Positions 1 through 10,749 are shown, counted from the first letter of the stretch. The stretch is 64,000 nucleotides of DNA from Puia sp. (GCA_031292515.1 JARLGZ010000269.1:62001-126000); one strand, 5' to 3'. Notes: generated by a model from the letters alone, not told the origin. A program made the numbers and translations.

Positions 1-873
1 GGAGAGGTTGTCTCCGCTGTATTCTTTGGCGGCCTCGGCGAAATTGGCCCCCCTCTGTATGAGTTTATAGATGGAGTCAGCCCTTTGCTTTACGAGATCC
101 TTCTCGGAATCGGTAGCATGCAGGGGGAAGGCCAACAGGATCTGTGCCACCTTCATTTTACCAAGAGATCTTCTCTCCCCGGCATTTCGGAAGATATGAT
201 AGCCGCCTTTTGTGCGGAAGGGTCTCGAATAGTGATCCTGCGGCGTAGAATAGGCGACGTTCTCGAGGTCGTGGGGCAGTGTGAAGACAGTGATATAGCC
301 CAGGTCTCCCCTGTTGGCGGAGGCGAAGGGGTCTTCGGAATATTGCACGGCGGTTTCTCCGAAATCTTTTCCCTGCCTCAATGCTTCATAGGCCGTCGTT
401 ATTTTTTGCCAGGCTTTTGCGGTGTCGCCGGGAGAGGCGCCGGAAGGCAGGCCGACAAAAATATGCTCCAGGTGAATGTCCTTCTGACCGCGTACAAAAG
501 CCTCCCTGACAAGCTTATCGACACTTTCCCTGTCGCTCATGAAATTTTCGACCACCTGGCCCCGGAAAGTCTGCAGCTCCGAAGACTGGGAAGGCAGCGT
601 ATCCATCTTTGCGTCGTAAGCGGCCTGTACTTTGAGTTTATAACGAATATACAGTTCGAGGTAGTCCCGGTAGGATTTTTCGGGGTTTTTTTGAGCGGTG
701 TTATTCTTCCTGTACGCCTTAAGGAAATCGTCTTTGCTGACTTCTTTTCCGTCATAGGTAAAGAGGGTCTGGCCAAATACGGGAACAGCCAGAATGACAA
801 GGAGTGATAGGGTAGACAAGATCCGGGTGATGTTTTTCGTAGCGGGTTGGCTCTTATCAATTCTGTTTGGCAT
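1..873 (-). CDS. Peptidylprolyl isomerase (parvulin/SurA-like), C-terminus truncated by window edge
   Basis: Own translation of the minus strand from ATG at 873: MPNRIDKSQPATKNITRILSTLSLLVILAVPVFGQTLFTYDGKEVSKDDFLKAYRKNN...; later KDIHLEHIFVGLPAG...GDLGYITVFTLPHDLE...PFRTKGGYHIFR, a rotamase domain. Not in the ORF track because it runs off the edge. Confidence 0.85.
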   Translation of the reverse strand, partial: MPNRIDKSQPATKNITRILSTLSLLVILAVPVFGQTLFTYDGKEVSKDDFLKAYRKNNTAQKNPEKSYRDYLELYIRYKLKVQAAYDAKMDTLPSQSSELQTFRGQVVENFMSDRESVDKLVREAFVRGQKDIHLEHIFVGLPSGASPGDTAKAWQKITTAYEALRQGKDFGETAVQYSEDPFASANRGDLGYITVFTLPHDLENVAYSTPQDHYSRPFRTKGGYHIFRNAGERRSLGKMKVAQILLAFPLHATDSEKDLVKQRADSIYKLIQRGANFAEAAKEYSGDNLS

Positions 874-2368
874 GCTGCAACTTCAATTTTATGACTTCGT
901 CAATTTGCTGGTAAGAGAGTTTCTTGGCTATGATCCGCTTGTCTTTATCCAGGAGATACAACAGGGGGGTTTGGTATACATCGTACAATTGCTTGTAGCC
1001 CGGTCTGCCGGCTTTGGTGTCTTCCTCCTCTTGTTCTTTGGTCTGATAAACGTGGATCCAGTCCTTTAAATTGTGGTCTGAAATGAACTTCAGCCAGGCA
1101 TCATGCCCGCCATCGACCATGACGCCGTAGACCTTGACCCCTTCCTGTTTCCATTTGGCCTGGAAGATAGAATCTACTTTGGGAACGATCTCCTTGCAGT
1201 GGCTGCAGGTGGGATCCCAGAAACAGAGCACGACAAATGGCGCGTCAATCCCGTACAGGGTCCGCGGCTTCCCGGCCGAATCGACCATTGGGAGATCCGC
1301 GGCCGGTTGGCCGATCAGGTTGGCCATCAGGCTATAAGCCCTGTCATTGACGAATTTGCGGTATTTGTCCGTGAAAAAGGGCGCCTGACCCGTATTGATA
1401 TATTTCTCAAAGAGATGCACAAATATGGCATCCTGGCCCATATAGTCGGGGTTGATATATTTCTGGACGAAATAGACCAGCAGGAATTTGAACATTTCCG
1501 GGTTGGTGCGGGAGAAAAGCAGCATCAGATCGGCTTCTCTTTCGATGGAATCCGGCTCCGGGGGGACCAGGTCCCTGAAATATTTGTCCAGTCTGGGTTC
1601 GAAAATAGGGGTGCGGAGCAACCTGTCGTCGGTCAGTGAGATGCTGTCCCAGTAATGGGCCTTAAAATAATGGTAGGCGAAAAGGCTGTCCGGCCTCCCT
1701 TTCTCACCCGCAGGCGCCGGGGGGACGACGGGCTCTTTTAATGCATGGAACAGGGTCGCCAGCAGGGAGGAAGGATATTTTGCGATGATGTTCTGTCGGT
1801 ATTGCTGAATATCTGCATTTAGCCTTTTTATCTTTTCGAGCAGGACCGCAGAATCGCTTCTGTTCGATGCTGAAGCCAGCAGATGTTGGGAAGCCGTGAT
1901 TTCCCCCCCGGTTTTGCCGGTAAAACGGCTATAGGACTGAAACAGGGTATTGTCGGAGGATCCCGTAAAAACGACGTTGTTGGGCAGACCCGCCGTGTCG
2001 GCGACAATGGAGAACTCCTGTTGCCTGTCCAGCAACACCTCAAAAAGGATCTCTCTCCTGGGAGAAACCACGAAGTAGATCCCGCCGGGCAGAGCCGTCT
2101 TCCCGGTAAAAAAACCGGTCCCGCTGCCGTCCAGGTTCGCCGAGTCGGCCAACGCTTTGATCTTACCGTAGTAATAGCCCAGATAGATCTTGCTGTCATG
2201 ATAGGGCTTCATGGTGATTTTGATGCGATAGCCCGCTGTATGGACGGGATTTCCGGCAGGTTGGGCGCTCTGATGACCCTGGGCGGCGGATCCCTGCTTT
2301 TTTTGAGGGTAGGCATGCAATAGGGACAAACAGAGAATCAGGGAGGAAAGGATTTTTTGCATATCCAA
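857..2368 (-). CDS. Thioredoxin-fold (TlpA-like) secreted protein, DUF5106/DUF4369-type
   Basis: ORF 503 aa, signal peptide, CFWDPTCSHCKEIVPKVDSIF redox CxxC; overlaps the start of the PPIase gene by 17 bp. Confidence 0.8.
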   Translation of the reverse strand: MDMQKILSSLILCLSLLHAYPQKKQGSAAQGHQSAQPAGNPVHTAGYRIKITMKPYHDSKIYLGYYYGKIKALADSANLDGSGTGFFTGKTALPGGIYFVVSPRREILFEVLLDRQQEFSIVADTAGLPNNVVFTGSSDNTLFQSYSRFTGKTGGEITASQHLLASASNRSDSAVLLEKIKRLNADIQQYRQNIIAKYPSSLLATLFHALKEPVVPPAPAGEKGRPDSLFAYHYFKAHYWDSISLTDDRLLRTPIFEPRLDKYFRDLVPPEPDSIEREADLMLLFSRTNPEMFKFLLVYFVQKYINPDYMGQDAIFVHLFEKYINTGQAPFFTDKYRKFVNDRAYSLMANLIGQPAADLPMVDSAGKPRTLYGIDAPFVVLCFWDPTCSHCKEIVPKVDSIFQAKWKQEGVKVYGVMVDGGHDAWLKFISDHNLKDWIHVYQTKEQEEEDTKAGRPGYKQLYDVYQTPLLYLLDKDKRIIAKKLSYQQIDEVIKLKLQHAKQN

Positions 2369-2476
2369 AAATAAAGGATTTTACCGCTGCCGGACGCTTT
2401 TTAAGGGATCGGCGGCTCTTTTATCCGCCGGCCGGTCAGACCGTTCCGCTAGAAAATTACTCCGTACTTTTGCGGC

Positions 2477-3901
2477 GTGAGAAAAAAGAACAAAAATATA
2501 GTATTCGAAAAAGTCCTGATATCCGACTATGCGGCAGAGGGTAAATCCCTGGCGAGGGTGGATGGAAAAGTGGTATTCGTTGAGCATGCCGTACCGGGCG
2601 ATGTCGTGGATATCAGGATTGGCAGGAACAAAAAAGACTGGGCTGAAGGGTTCGTTACGGCCTGGCATACCTATTCTCCGGATCGTGTCGACCCTTTTTG
2701 TTCGCATTTCGGGGTTTGCGGCGGATGCCGTTGGCAGATGCTGCCCTATGAAAAGCAGCTCCTCTACAAGCAGAAGCAGGTTGCCGACAACCTGGAACGT
2801 ATCGGAAGAATCAAACTGCCTCCTATTCAGCCGATCCTGGGCGCGGCTTCCGCAACCCGTTACCGCAATAAAATGGAATACACCTTTTCAAACAGGCGGT
2901 TCCTGTTACCCGGAGAGCTGAACGATCCGGATATCAGCTCCGCCCGGAATGTAGCCGGCTTTCATGCCCGCGGGCTCTTTGATAAGGTGGTGGATATCGA
3001 CACCTGTTATCTCCAGGAGGAACCGACCAACGGACTGCGGCATGCGATAAAGGACTTCGCATTGGAGAACGGCTTCTCTTTTTATGATATCAAACAGCAC
3101 CAGGGCTGGTTGCGTACGCTGCAACTGCGCGTCTGCACGACGGGGGAAGTCATGGCGAATATGGTATTCGGCTATGAAGATGCGAAAAACAGGACCCGTC
3201 TGCTGGATCATGTCCTCGAGAGATTTCCGGAATTGACCACGCTGCTTTATACCATCAACGACAAGAGGAACGATAGCCTGACCGACCTCGCGCCCCGCAT
3301 CTATCATGGAAAGGGTTACGTAATCGAGAAACTCGAAGACCTCTGTTTCAAGATCGGTCCCAAATCGTTCTTCCAGACCAATACCCGGCAGGGAGAACGC
3401 CTGTACCAGGTGACGCGGGAGTTTGCAGCGCTTACCGGCCGCGAAACGGTATACGATCTCTATTGCGGTACCGGCAGCATCGGCCTTTTCGTCAGCCGGC
3501 TCGCCGGGAAGATCATCGGAGTGGAGCTGATCCCGGAAGCCATCGAGGATGCAAGGGAAAATGCCACCCTGAACGGTATCCGCCATGCGGAATTCCTGGC
3601 CGGCGATGTGACGGATATTTGCAATGATGCGTTCTTTGCCACGCACGGAAGACCGGATGTAATCATCACCGACCCACCACGGGCAGGCATGCATGAGAAG
3701 CTCGTCGGCAAGATCCTGGAGATGGAGGCCCCGACCGTCGTATATGTCAGTTGTAATCCGGCGACCCAGGCCCGGGATCTCAACCTGCTGGATGGGAAAT
3801 ACGAAGTGACGCAGATCCGGCCGGTAGACATGTTTCCGCATACACATCATATCGAAAACGTAGTGCAGCTGAAATTGAGACACCCGATTTCTCCGGAATA
3901 A
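2477..3901 (+). CDS. rlmD: 23S rRNA (uracil-5-)-methyltransferase, RlmD/TrmA family
   Basis: 474 aa, GTG start, N-terminal TRAM domain, CSHFGVCGGCRWQ Fe-S cysteines, VYDLYCGTGSIGLF, DPPRAGMH, VYVSCNPATQARDL. Confidence 0.88.
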   Translation: MRKKNKNIVFEKVLISDYAAEGKSLARVDGKVVFVEHAVPGDVVDIRIGRNKKDWAEGFVTAWHTYSPDRVDPFCSHFGVCGGCRWQMLPYEKQLLYKQKQVADNLERIGRIKLPPIQPILGAASATRYRNKMEYTFSNRRFLLPGELNDPDISSARNVAGFHARGLFDKVVDIDTCYLQEEPTNGLRHAIKDFALENGFSFYDIKQHQGWLRTLQLRVCTTGEVMANMVFGYEDAKNRTRLLDHVLERFPELTTLLYTINDKRNDSLTDLAPRIYHGKGYVIEKLEDLCFKIGPKSFFQTNTRQGERLYQVTREFAALTGRETVYDLYCGTGSIGLFVSRLAGKIIGVELIPEAIEDARENATLNGIRHAEFLAGDVTDICNDAFFATHGRPDVIITDPPRAGMHEKLVGKILEMEAPTVVYVSCNPATQARDLNLLDGKYEVTQIRPVDMFPHTHHIENVVQLKLRHPISPE

Positions 3902-3936
3902 ATATAGTAATTTGCAGAACTTAATCGCAATAGTGT

Positions 3937-4644
3937 ATGACAGAATTTCGCCCGGGCAGTTTCCAGATGATACCGCCGGTTATCAAGAACCTTATCATAG
4001 TCAATGTATTGATCTTTCTTGCGCAGCAGACTTTCGGACAGGCGGTGGAATTGAAAATACTCAACCTGTTTGCCTTACACGATCTCCATTCTGTTTATTT
4101 CAGGCCACACCAGTTGGTCACCTACCTGTTCCTGCATGGCGGCTGGGATCATATTATTTTTAATATGTTCGCGCTTTGGATGTTCGGTGCGATCCTGGAA
4201 AACTATTGGGGCGGCAAACGATTTCTCGTTTTCTATATGGTCTGCGGTATCGGCGCTGCAGTCTGTCATCTGGCGGTATTGTACCCTGAAATGTCGGCGG
4301 AGATCATCAGACTGCAGGAACAATTCGGCGACCAACAAATACAGGAAGCCCTTTATTCGCCGCAATATCCGATCAACGACCCCACACTGGGTGCGTCGGG
4401 GGCCATATTCGGTTGCCTGGCTGCCTTTGGTTATCTTTTTCCCAACAGCCTTATCTATCTCTACTTTTTTGTGCCGATTAAGGCCAAATGGGCGGTTCTG
4501 GGATATGCGGCCCTTGAATTGTTTTCCGGTATCCGCAACTCGGCAGGGGACAACGTAGCCCACTGGGCCCATCTTGGAGGGGGACTGGTCGGGATCATCC
4601 TCGTAATGATCTGGAACCGTAATAATAGAAGCAACTTTTATTAA
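3937..4644 (+). CDS. Rhomboid family intramembrane serine protease
   Basis: 235 aa, multiple TM segments, LGASGAIFG catalytic Ser motif and AHWAHLGGGLVG catalytic His. Confidence 0.9.
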   Translation: MTEFRPGSFQMIPPVIKNLIIVNVLIFLAQQTFGQAVELKILNLFALHDLHSVYFRPHQLVTYLFLHGGWDHIIFNMFALWMFGAILENYWGGKRFLVFYMVCGIGAAVCHLAVLYPEMSAEIIRLQEQFGDQQIQEALYSPQYPINDPTLGASGAIFGCLAAFGYLFPNSLIYLYFFVPIKAKWAVLGYAALELFSGIRNSAGDNVAHWAHLGGGLVGIILVMIWNRNNRSNFY

Positions 4645-4746
4645 ACCCTTTGCCCTGCCTGACTGTTAGAAAAGAATACACTAATACGGCCCTTCATACG
4701 TTTTAGGGGTGCATTTTGGACGTTTTGTAATTTCACACATCATTTT

Positions 4747-5676
4747 ATGCGTCGTGTAATGGAAGATGGCTATCGAAAAAAGATGCTGCTGGGGCAGGAC
4801 GGTAACGCATTGGTTCAATTGGTGGTGATCAATGCCGTCCTTTTTGTGATCCTGAAGTTCATCTATGTTGTCTATGCGGTCACATCCTCGAACGGAGACG
4901 CGTTTTACAATAATATCTTCAATTGGTTCGCCTTGCCGCCAAGCCTGGCAAAACTGTCTTCCAGGCCCTGGACGGTCCTGACCTATATGTTTTCAGACGA
5001 CCATGTATTTCGGTTTATAGCGAACATGGGATGGCTCTGGGCATTTGGTTATATATTACAGGATCTGACAGGCAACAGAAAGCTGGTTCCCCTATACATC
5101 TATGGAGGCGTCGCCGGGGCGGCCTTCTTTATACTGTCTTACACAGTTTTGCCGGGGCTTCATGGTCATACCGGCTCCCCGTTGCTGGCGGGCGCGAATC
5201 CCTCGGTGATAGCCGTTGCAGTCGCCACGACATTCGTTGCGCCCGACTACAGGATCTTTCCAATGATCAACGGCGGCATCCCCCTGTGGATATTGACGGT
5301 GATCTATGTACTGATCAATTTTTCGGGGATTACACCGGGCGATTACGCCGCCTATATCGCAAACCTTGGGAGCGCCGGTCTGGGGTATTTATTCGTCTTC
5401 CTGCTCCGCCGGGGATTTGATGCCGGCATCTGGATGAATAATTTCTTCGACTGGTGTAATGATCTTTTCAATCCGAACAGGCTCAAAAAGAGGGGTTCTC
5501 CCAAAGACGATTTCTACTACAAGGTCTCGGGCACCCAGCCTTATAAGAAGATACCGAACATCACCCAGCAACGTATCGACGAAATCCTCGACAAGATCAA
5601 TCAGCAGGGCTACCGCTTTCTTACAGATGAGGAAAAAGAGATTCTCAAAAGAGCCGCTGACGAAGAAGATTTGTAA
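4747..5676 (+). CDS. Rhomboid-like membrane protein, apparently catalytically inactive, with C-terminal soluble domain (DUF6576-like)
   Basis: 309 aa, rhomboid-like TM pattern; GxSG position reads GANPSV, His position reads IANLGSAG; C-terminal PNITQQRIDEILDKINQQGYRFLTDEEKEIL. Confidence 0.75.
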   Translation: MRRVMEDGYRKKMLLGQDGNALVQLVVINAVLFVILKFIYVVYAVTSSNGDAFYNNIFNWFALPPSLAKLSSRPWTVLTYMFSDDHVFRFIANMGWLWAFGYILQDLTGNRKLVPLYIYGGVAGAAFFILSYTVLPGLHGHTGSPLLAGANPSVIAVAVATTFVAPDYRIFPMINGGIPLWILTVIYVLINFSGITPGDYAAYIANLGSAGLGYLFVFLLRRGFDAGIWMNNFFDWCNDLFNPNRLKKRGSPKDDFYYKVSGTQPYKKIPNITQQRIDEILDKINQQGYRFLTDEEKEILKRAADEEDL

Positions 5677-5688
5677 CTTAGGTCCTCC

Positions 5689-6822
5689 ATGGCGACGCTA
5701 AAAAAATTCACAAGGCGGTTTCTGCTTGTTTCCAACATCATTGTGGTAATCTTATTTTTCGCAGCTTGTGCGAATGCCTTCCTGTCTCCTGCTAAATGGT
5801 GGCTGATCTCCCTGCTGGGCCTGCTCTTTCCCCTTTTGCTATTGCTCGTGCTTGTCTTTTTTGTCGGTTGGATGTTCTCTCCGGCACGCAGATGGGCCTT
5901 GCTTTCCCTGGCCGCGCTGGTCCTGGGATGGAAAAATATACATAGTTTTCTGGCTTTTAACGCCGGTGCGGGTTTTTCGACCGAAAAACCGGATCATTCC
6001 CTGCGGGTGCTGACCTGGAACGTCCGTCGTTGGGATGAATTCATACCAAAAAAAGAGGGTGGCGGGGTTCACAGGAGAAAAATGATGGAATTCCTGGCCG
6101 CGCAAAAGGCGGATGTCATGTGTTTCCAGGAGTTCTTCGAATCTCATATGCCAAAGGAATATGCCGGGAATATCGGCTATATCAGGGATAGCCTTCATTA
6201 CCCGTACTATTACTTTTCCGAAGACTACAGGCGTTACGACGGAGCCTTCGAGACAGGCGTGATCATTTTTTCAAGATATCCCATCCTGCAGACCTTTCGT
6301 ACGCGTTATAACCACCTGGATACCGTCCGCGCCGCGGAGAGCCTGATCGCGGCGGACATCAGCATCGGAAAACAGACGATACGGCTATTCACCACCCACC
6401 TGCAGTCCGTTCTTTTTCACAGCAAGGATTATCACAACCTGGCCATCATCCGGAATGGCGACGATAGTCTCCTGCAGGCATCCCGCTCTATTGTCAAAAA
6501 ACTCAGACGCGCTTACAGTATCAGGGGCGATCAGGCCGATACCGTCAGAGCCCGGTTGGACCTCAGTTCATTTCCCGCCATCGTCTGCGGGGATTTCAAC
6601 GATGTGCCCAATTCCTATACCTACTTCCGGATCCGGGGCGACCGCCAGGATGCTTTTATCCAAAAAGGATTTGGTATCGGCCGGACTTTCGCCCATATCT
6701 CGCCAACCCTGAGGATCGATTATATCTTCGCAGATCCGGTTTTTAAGGTGCTCCAATGCAGGAGATTCACACTGCCCTATTCCGATCATCACCCCGTAAT
6801 AGCCGATCTTCAGCTACCTTAG
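5689..6822 (+). CDS. Endonuclease/exonuclease/phosphatase family protein with N-terminal TM segments
   Basis: 377 aa; LTWNVRRWDEF, CFQEFFES, VCGDFNDVPNS, RIDYIFADP, YSDHHPVIADL. Confidence 0.85.
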   Translation: MATLKKFTRRFLLVSNIIVVILFFAACANAFLSPAKWWLISLLGLLFPLLLLLVLVFFVGWMFSPARRWALLSLAALVLGWKNIHSFLAFNAGAGFSTEKPDHSLRVLTWNVRRWDEFIPKKEGGGVHRRKMMEFLAAQKADVMCFQEFFESHMPKEYAGNIGYIRDSLHYPYYYFSEDYRRYDGAFETGVIIFSRYPILQTFRTRYNHLDTVRAAESLIAADISIGKQTIRLFTTHLQSVLFHSKDYHNLAIIRNGDDSLLQASRSIVKKLRRAYSIRGDQADTVRARLDLSSFPAIVCGDFNDVPNSYTYFRIRGDRQDAFIQKGFGIGRTFAHISPTLRIDYIFADPVFKVLQCRRFTLPYSDHHPVIADLQLP

Positions 6823-6933
6823 TACCCCGTATAATACCCGCGGGGTACCTGTTTTTGGGGACCCGGGAACGTATTTTACCGCTATCTCACAGATATTCTC
6901 TTCGGGTTGTTGCCCGTTTCAGACGGGATCTGC

Positions 6934-6941
6934 TATTTTTG
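6934..6941 (+). promoter_or_regulatory. Candidate -7 element TATTTTTG (Bacteroidota TAnnTTTG) for cysS
   Basis: TATTTTTG in the cysS leader, with TTG about 21 nt upstream. Confidence 0.5.
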
Positions 6942-7004
6942 CGCTTGTTTTGGAGCAAATAAGGGTTCGCCTGTGCTTAACCAATTAAAAGTGAGGAGTA
7001 TATA

Positions 7005-8504
7005 ATGGCCAGTATCAGTTCGCTGAAAGTTCATAATTCATATACGCGGCAGAAAGAGATTTTTACACCGATCACACCCGGTCATGTAGGCATGTATGTG
7101 TGCGGACCAACGGTGAGCGGTGAGAGCCACCTGGGCCATGCCCGCGGTTTTATAACCTTTGACTTCATCTATCGCTATCTGCTGCACCTCGGTTATGAAG
7201 TTCGCTATGTGCGTAATATCACGGACGCAGGCCATTTCGAGGAAGAAGGCCGCGAGGCGGAGGATAAGATTACCCGCAAAGCGGTCCTGGAGAGGCTCGA
7301 ACCTATGGAACTCGTCCAGAAGTATACAAACCTCTTTCATTGGGCCATGCGGGAGCTCAATAATCTTGAACCCAGCATAGAGCCTACCGCAACAGGGCAT
7401 ATAGTCGAAGAGATCACGATGATCGAAGAGATTATCCGGCAGGGATATGCCTATGTCATCAATGGTTCCGTGTATTTCGACGTGAAGAAATATGCATCGG
7501 AATATCCGTACGGGAAACTGAGCGGTAAGGTACTCGATGATCTGCTGGAGACGACCCGGACCCTCGAGGGTCAGGATGAGAAACGCAACCGCCAGGATTT
7601 TGCCTTGTGGAAGTTAGCGCCTCCCGAGCATATCATGCGCTGGGCGAGCCCCTGGGGCGAGGGTTTTCCCGGCTGGCATATCGAATGTTCGGCAATGAGC
7701 ACCAAATACCTGGGTAAGGAATTTGATATCCATGGAGGAGGTATGGACCTGCAATTCCCCCATCACGAAAGTGAGATCGCGCAGAGTACCATTGCCAACC
7801 ACCATATGCCGGCCCGGTATTGGTTGCATAACAATATGATCACCCTGAACGGGAAGAAGATGGGCAAGAGCTATGGCAACCAGATCCGTCTGACCGAGAT
7901 GTTTAGCGGCGGGCACCCTCTTTTGCAACAGGCCTATTCCCCGATGACCATCCGGTTTTTTATTCTCCAGACCCACTATCGGAGTACCCTGGATTTTAGC
8001 AATGAAGCCCTGCAGGCAGCGGAGAAAGGACTGAAAAGGCTGTGGGAAGCCTACCAGGAGCTGCTAAAACTCAATTTCGATCCCGCAAAAACCCGGAATG
8101 AAGAACTGGAGAACCAGTTCTTTAAATATTGCAGGGAATTCGATGAATTCATGAGCGACGATTTCAACACGGCGAAGGTGCTGGCGAATATGTTCACCCT
8201 GGTCAACCATATCAACTCCCTGAAGACGGGGTCCCTGTCGAAAACGACCCTCTCCGCGGAATGTTTTGATTTTGCAAAACGGCAATTTAAAGACTATCTG
8301 GAGAATATATTGGGCCTGAAAGGAGAATCGAAGGCCGATAACGGTAAGTTGAACGGGGTAGTGGAATTGCTGATAGAAATCCGGAAGGACGCCAAGACAA
8401 AAAAAGATTATTCAACTTCCGATAAGATCCGGAATCAATTGCAGCAACTGGGTATCCTGTTAAAGGATGAGAAAGATGGCGGCGTCAGCTATTCTTTCGG
8501 GTAG
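7005..8504 (+). CDS. cysS: Cysteinyl-tRNA synthetase
   Basis: 499 aa; [54 protein letters not shown]. Confidence 0.95.
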   Translation: MASISSLKVHNSYTRQKEIFTPITPGHVGMYVCGPTVSGESHLGHARGFITFDFIYRYLLHLGYEVRYVRNITDAGHFEEEGREAEDKITRKAVLERLEPMELVQKYTNLFHWAMRELNNLEPSIEPTATGHIVEEITMIEEIIRQGYAYVINGSVYFDVKKYASEYPYGKLSGKVLDDLLETTRTLEGQDEKRNRQDFALWKLAPPEHIMRWASPWGEGFPGWHIECSAMSTKYLGKEFDIHGGGMDLQFPHHESEIAQSTIANHHMPARYWLHNNMITLNGKKMGKSYGNQIRLTEMFSGGHPLLQQAYSPMTIRFFILQTHYRSTLDFSNEALQAAEKGLKRLWEAYQELLKLNFDPAKTRNEELENQFFKYCREFDEFMSDDFNTAKVLANMFTLVNHINSLKTGSLSKTTLSAECFDFAKRQFKDYLENILGLKGESKADNGKLNGVVELLIEIRKDAKTKKDYSTSDKIRNQLQQLGILLKDEKDGGVSYSFG

Positions 8505-9186
8505 CCCGAAGCATCTCTCTTTTATGGGGCGGCCCGGGCAGCTTCTCCACGAGGAAACCCGCCTCCTCCAGGCTTCTCCTGACGACCGTCTTGGAACAAT
8601 AGGTCAGCATCAGGGCGCCGGGGGCCAACAGGCTGAAAAGCTTGTCAAAGACCGTCCTCGTCCATAGCTCCGGCTGGTCGCCGGGAGCAAAGGCATCGTA
8701 GTAGACAAGGTCGAAGATCCTTTCCGGCATATAGCTCATCCAATCCACATTTTTCTTATGGATCGTAAAACGATCGCTCAACGCGGTTTCCCGGTTCCAT
8801 TCCGACGCATGCAAAAGGTCAAATACCGGCTGGTACCCAGGCTGCAGCAGCTGGCAATAGTTGAGGGAACAGGTGATCTGGCCTTCCAGGGGATAAAGTT
8901 CCATGGCTTCGTAATAGACCCCCGGACCCCTAAGTTCCCTGTCAGTGGTGGCCTTCGTCTCCACGAATGTCAGCAGGGCATTGAGGCCGGTCCCGAAACC
9001 CATTTCGAGGATATGGATGTCCCGTCCCTGCGGGCTCCATTTTTCCAGCGCATATTTCAGCCCGGATTCTATAAATACATGAAAAGACTCCCGAATGGCG
9101 CCATGCCGGGAATGGTAGAATAGTCCCCGCCCGGGGACGCCGATAGAATGTGAACCGTCTCCTGTGATGACAATTTCCCGATTCAT
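8485..9186 (-). CDS. mnmD: tRNA (5-methylaminomethyl-2-thiouridine) methyltransferase, MnmD-type (Methyltransf_30)
   Basis: 233 aa; ILEMGFGTGLNALLTF, YDAFAPGDQPELWT, LMLTYCSKTVVRRSLEEAGF; stand-alone methyltransferase half of MnmC. Confidence 0.85.
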   Translation of the reverse strand: MNREIVITGDGSHSIGVPGRGLFYHSRHGAIRESFHVFIESGLKYALEKWSPQGRDIHILEMGFGTGLNALLTFVETKATTDRELRGPGVYYEAMELYPLEGQITCSLNYCQLLQPGYQPVFDLLHASEWNRETALSDRFTIHKKNVDWMSYMPERIFDLVYYDAFAPGDQPELWTRTVFDKLFSLLAPGALMLTYCSKTVVRRSLEEAGFLVEKLPGPPHKREMLRATRKNS

Positions 9187-9306
9187 TGGGCGGTCGTTAC
9201 CACAAACCTAGCTGAAAAAAGGAATATCTTTATATGCTTTTTGTCTATGATAGTCCCCATACGCCCCATTAACCGTTCGTAAACTACTCGTAAACCCCAT
9301 TCAAAT

Positions 9307-9915
9307 ATGGAGTATATCGCCCACCTTTCAAAAGACCGGAAATTGAAGAGACTCATCGATGAACAGGAACCCTTCCGGCTCCGCAAACGAAGGAATATTC
9401 ATCTCCATCTGTATGGTTCCATCATGAGCCAACAGCTCTCCACCCGTGTCGCGGAAGTCATTCACAAACGGTTCCTGGCCTTATACGGAGGCAGGACCCC
9501 AACCCCCGAAAAAGTGCTGGCGACCACTCATAGTCAGCTGCGGGCCATCGGCCTGTCGGGCGCCAAGGCCCACTATGTTTTGAATGTGGCAAGATTTGCC
9601 CTGGAACACGGCCTCGATCATAAAGTCCTGACTAAGATGAGCGACGAAGAAGCGATCGCCTATCTCACCCGGATAAAAGGAGTGGGGAGGTGGACCGCCG
9701 AAATGCTCCTGATGTTCTCCCTGGGCCGGGAAGACATCTTTGCCCTGGATGACCTCGGGGTCCGCAATGCCATGATCAAACTCTATAAATTGGATGATTC
9801 CGACAAAATCAGGCTGAAAGAAGACCTCCTCCGGATCTCCGGTAAATGGAGTTCCTACCGCACTTACGCCTGTCTGCATCTTTGGCACTGGAAAGACAAT
9901 AGTCCGGGGAAATGA
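9307..9915 (+). CDS. DNA-3-methyladenine glycosylase II (AlkA-like HhH-GPD)
   Basis: 202 aa; IMSQQLSTRVAEVI, LTRIKGVGRWTAEMLLMFSLGREDIFALDDLGV. Confidence 0.88.
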   Translation: MEYIAHLSKDRKLKRLIDEQEPFRLRKRRNIHLHLYGSIMSQQLSTRVAEVIHKRFLALYGGRTPTPEKVLATTHSQLRAIGLSGAKAHYVLNVARFALEHGLDHKVLTKMSDEEAIAYLTRIKGVGRWTAEMLLMFSLGREDIFALDDLGVRNAMIKLYKLDDSDKIRLKEDLLRISGKWSSYRTYACLHLWHWKDNSPGK

Positions 9916-10188
9916 TCTTTCATCCTTATCTTTAGTGTACCGTTGGTCTTACCACACGGCCCCCATTCCCATCCAGACCTGTTCCGCTACCCTTATTTGA
10001 GAAAAAGAAAACGATTCATCGGTTTTTTTTTAAAATTTACCGATTTTGGATAGACCTTTTACCCGGAACCAGCGTATTAATTTTTAACAGACATTTTTAA
10101 AAGCGGCCAAAGGATCAAAATGACACTTTTTGCCAAAACGATCAGTAAGTATAGAATAAATAATGTTTAACCTCAAAAATTTAAAATT

Positions 10189-10749
10189 GTGAAAAAAGTT
10201 AAAGTGTTTTCCATGGTGTCCTTTGCGGTAGTTTTATTGGGCGGTCTGGTCATGACCGGCTGTAAAAAGGGTGATACCGGCGCTACCGGGGCCACGGGTG
10301 CAACCGGTGCCACCGGCGCCACGGGTCCCGCAGGAACCGATAGCGTACAATACTCCACCTGGGCAGCGCTTGCCATGGATTCATCGACAACCTACCAGGA
10401 TTGGGAGCAGACGATCACAGCTTCGGCCATCACTCAGAGCATTCTTGATAACGGCGTCGTCCTGACTTATTTGAACGATGGGCAAGGCGATATCGTAAAT
10501 GCGGATGGATATATGTCCGTAGTATTCAGCCTGAACACGATCAGCTTATTTTCCCAGGTGAACTGGACCGGGTATAATTTTCGGTATGTGGTCATCCCCG
10601 GCGCGATAGCTACGAGCAGCAGCTCATCTACCCAGACCATCAATGGCTATACGGTAGATCAACTGAAAAAGATGAGCTATGCGAACGTTTCCAAACTGTT
10701 CGCCATTCCCGGCACCGGCGCAGGGAAACAAAAGATAACGACCAACTAG
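10189..10749 (+). CDS. Collagen-like repeat lipoprotein
   Basis: 186 aa, GTG start, lipobox-like MTGC, then GDTGATGATGATGATGATGPAG (Gly-X-Y triplets). Confidence 0.75.
   Translation: MKKVKVFSMVSFAVVLLGGLVMTGCKKGDTGATGATGATGATGATGPAGTDSVQYSTWAALAMDSSTTYQDWEQTITASAITQSILDNGVVLTYLNDGQGDIVNADGYMSVVFSLNTISLFSQVNWTGYNFRYVVIPGAIATSSSSSTQTINGYTVDQLKKMSYANVSKLFAIPGTGAGKQKITTN
10279..10332 (+). repeat. 9-bp tandem repeat encoding Gly-Ala-Thr
   Basis: ggcgctaccggggccacgggtgcaaccggtgccaccggcgccacggg. Confidence 0.8.

Noticed and set aside
537-860. 107-aa minus ORF in the track
   Set aside because: Wrong frame; the PPIase reading frame (1..873) covers the region with a recognisable domain and signal peptide.
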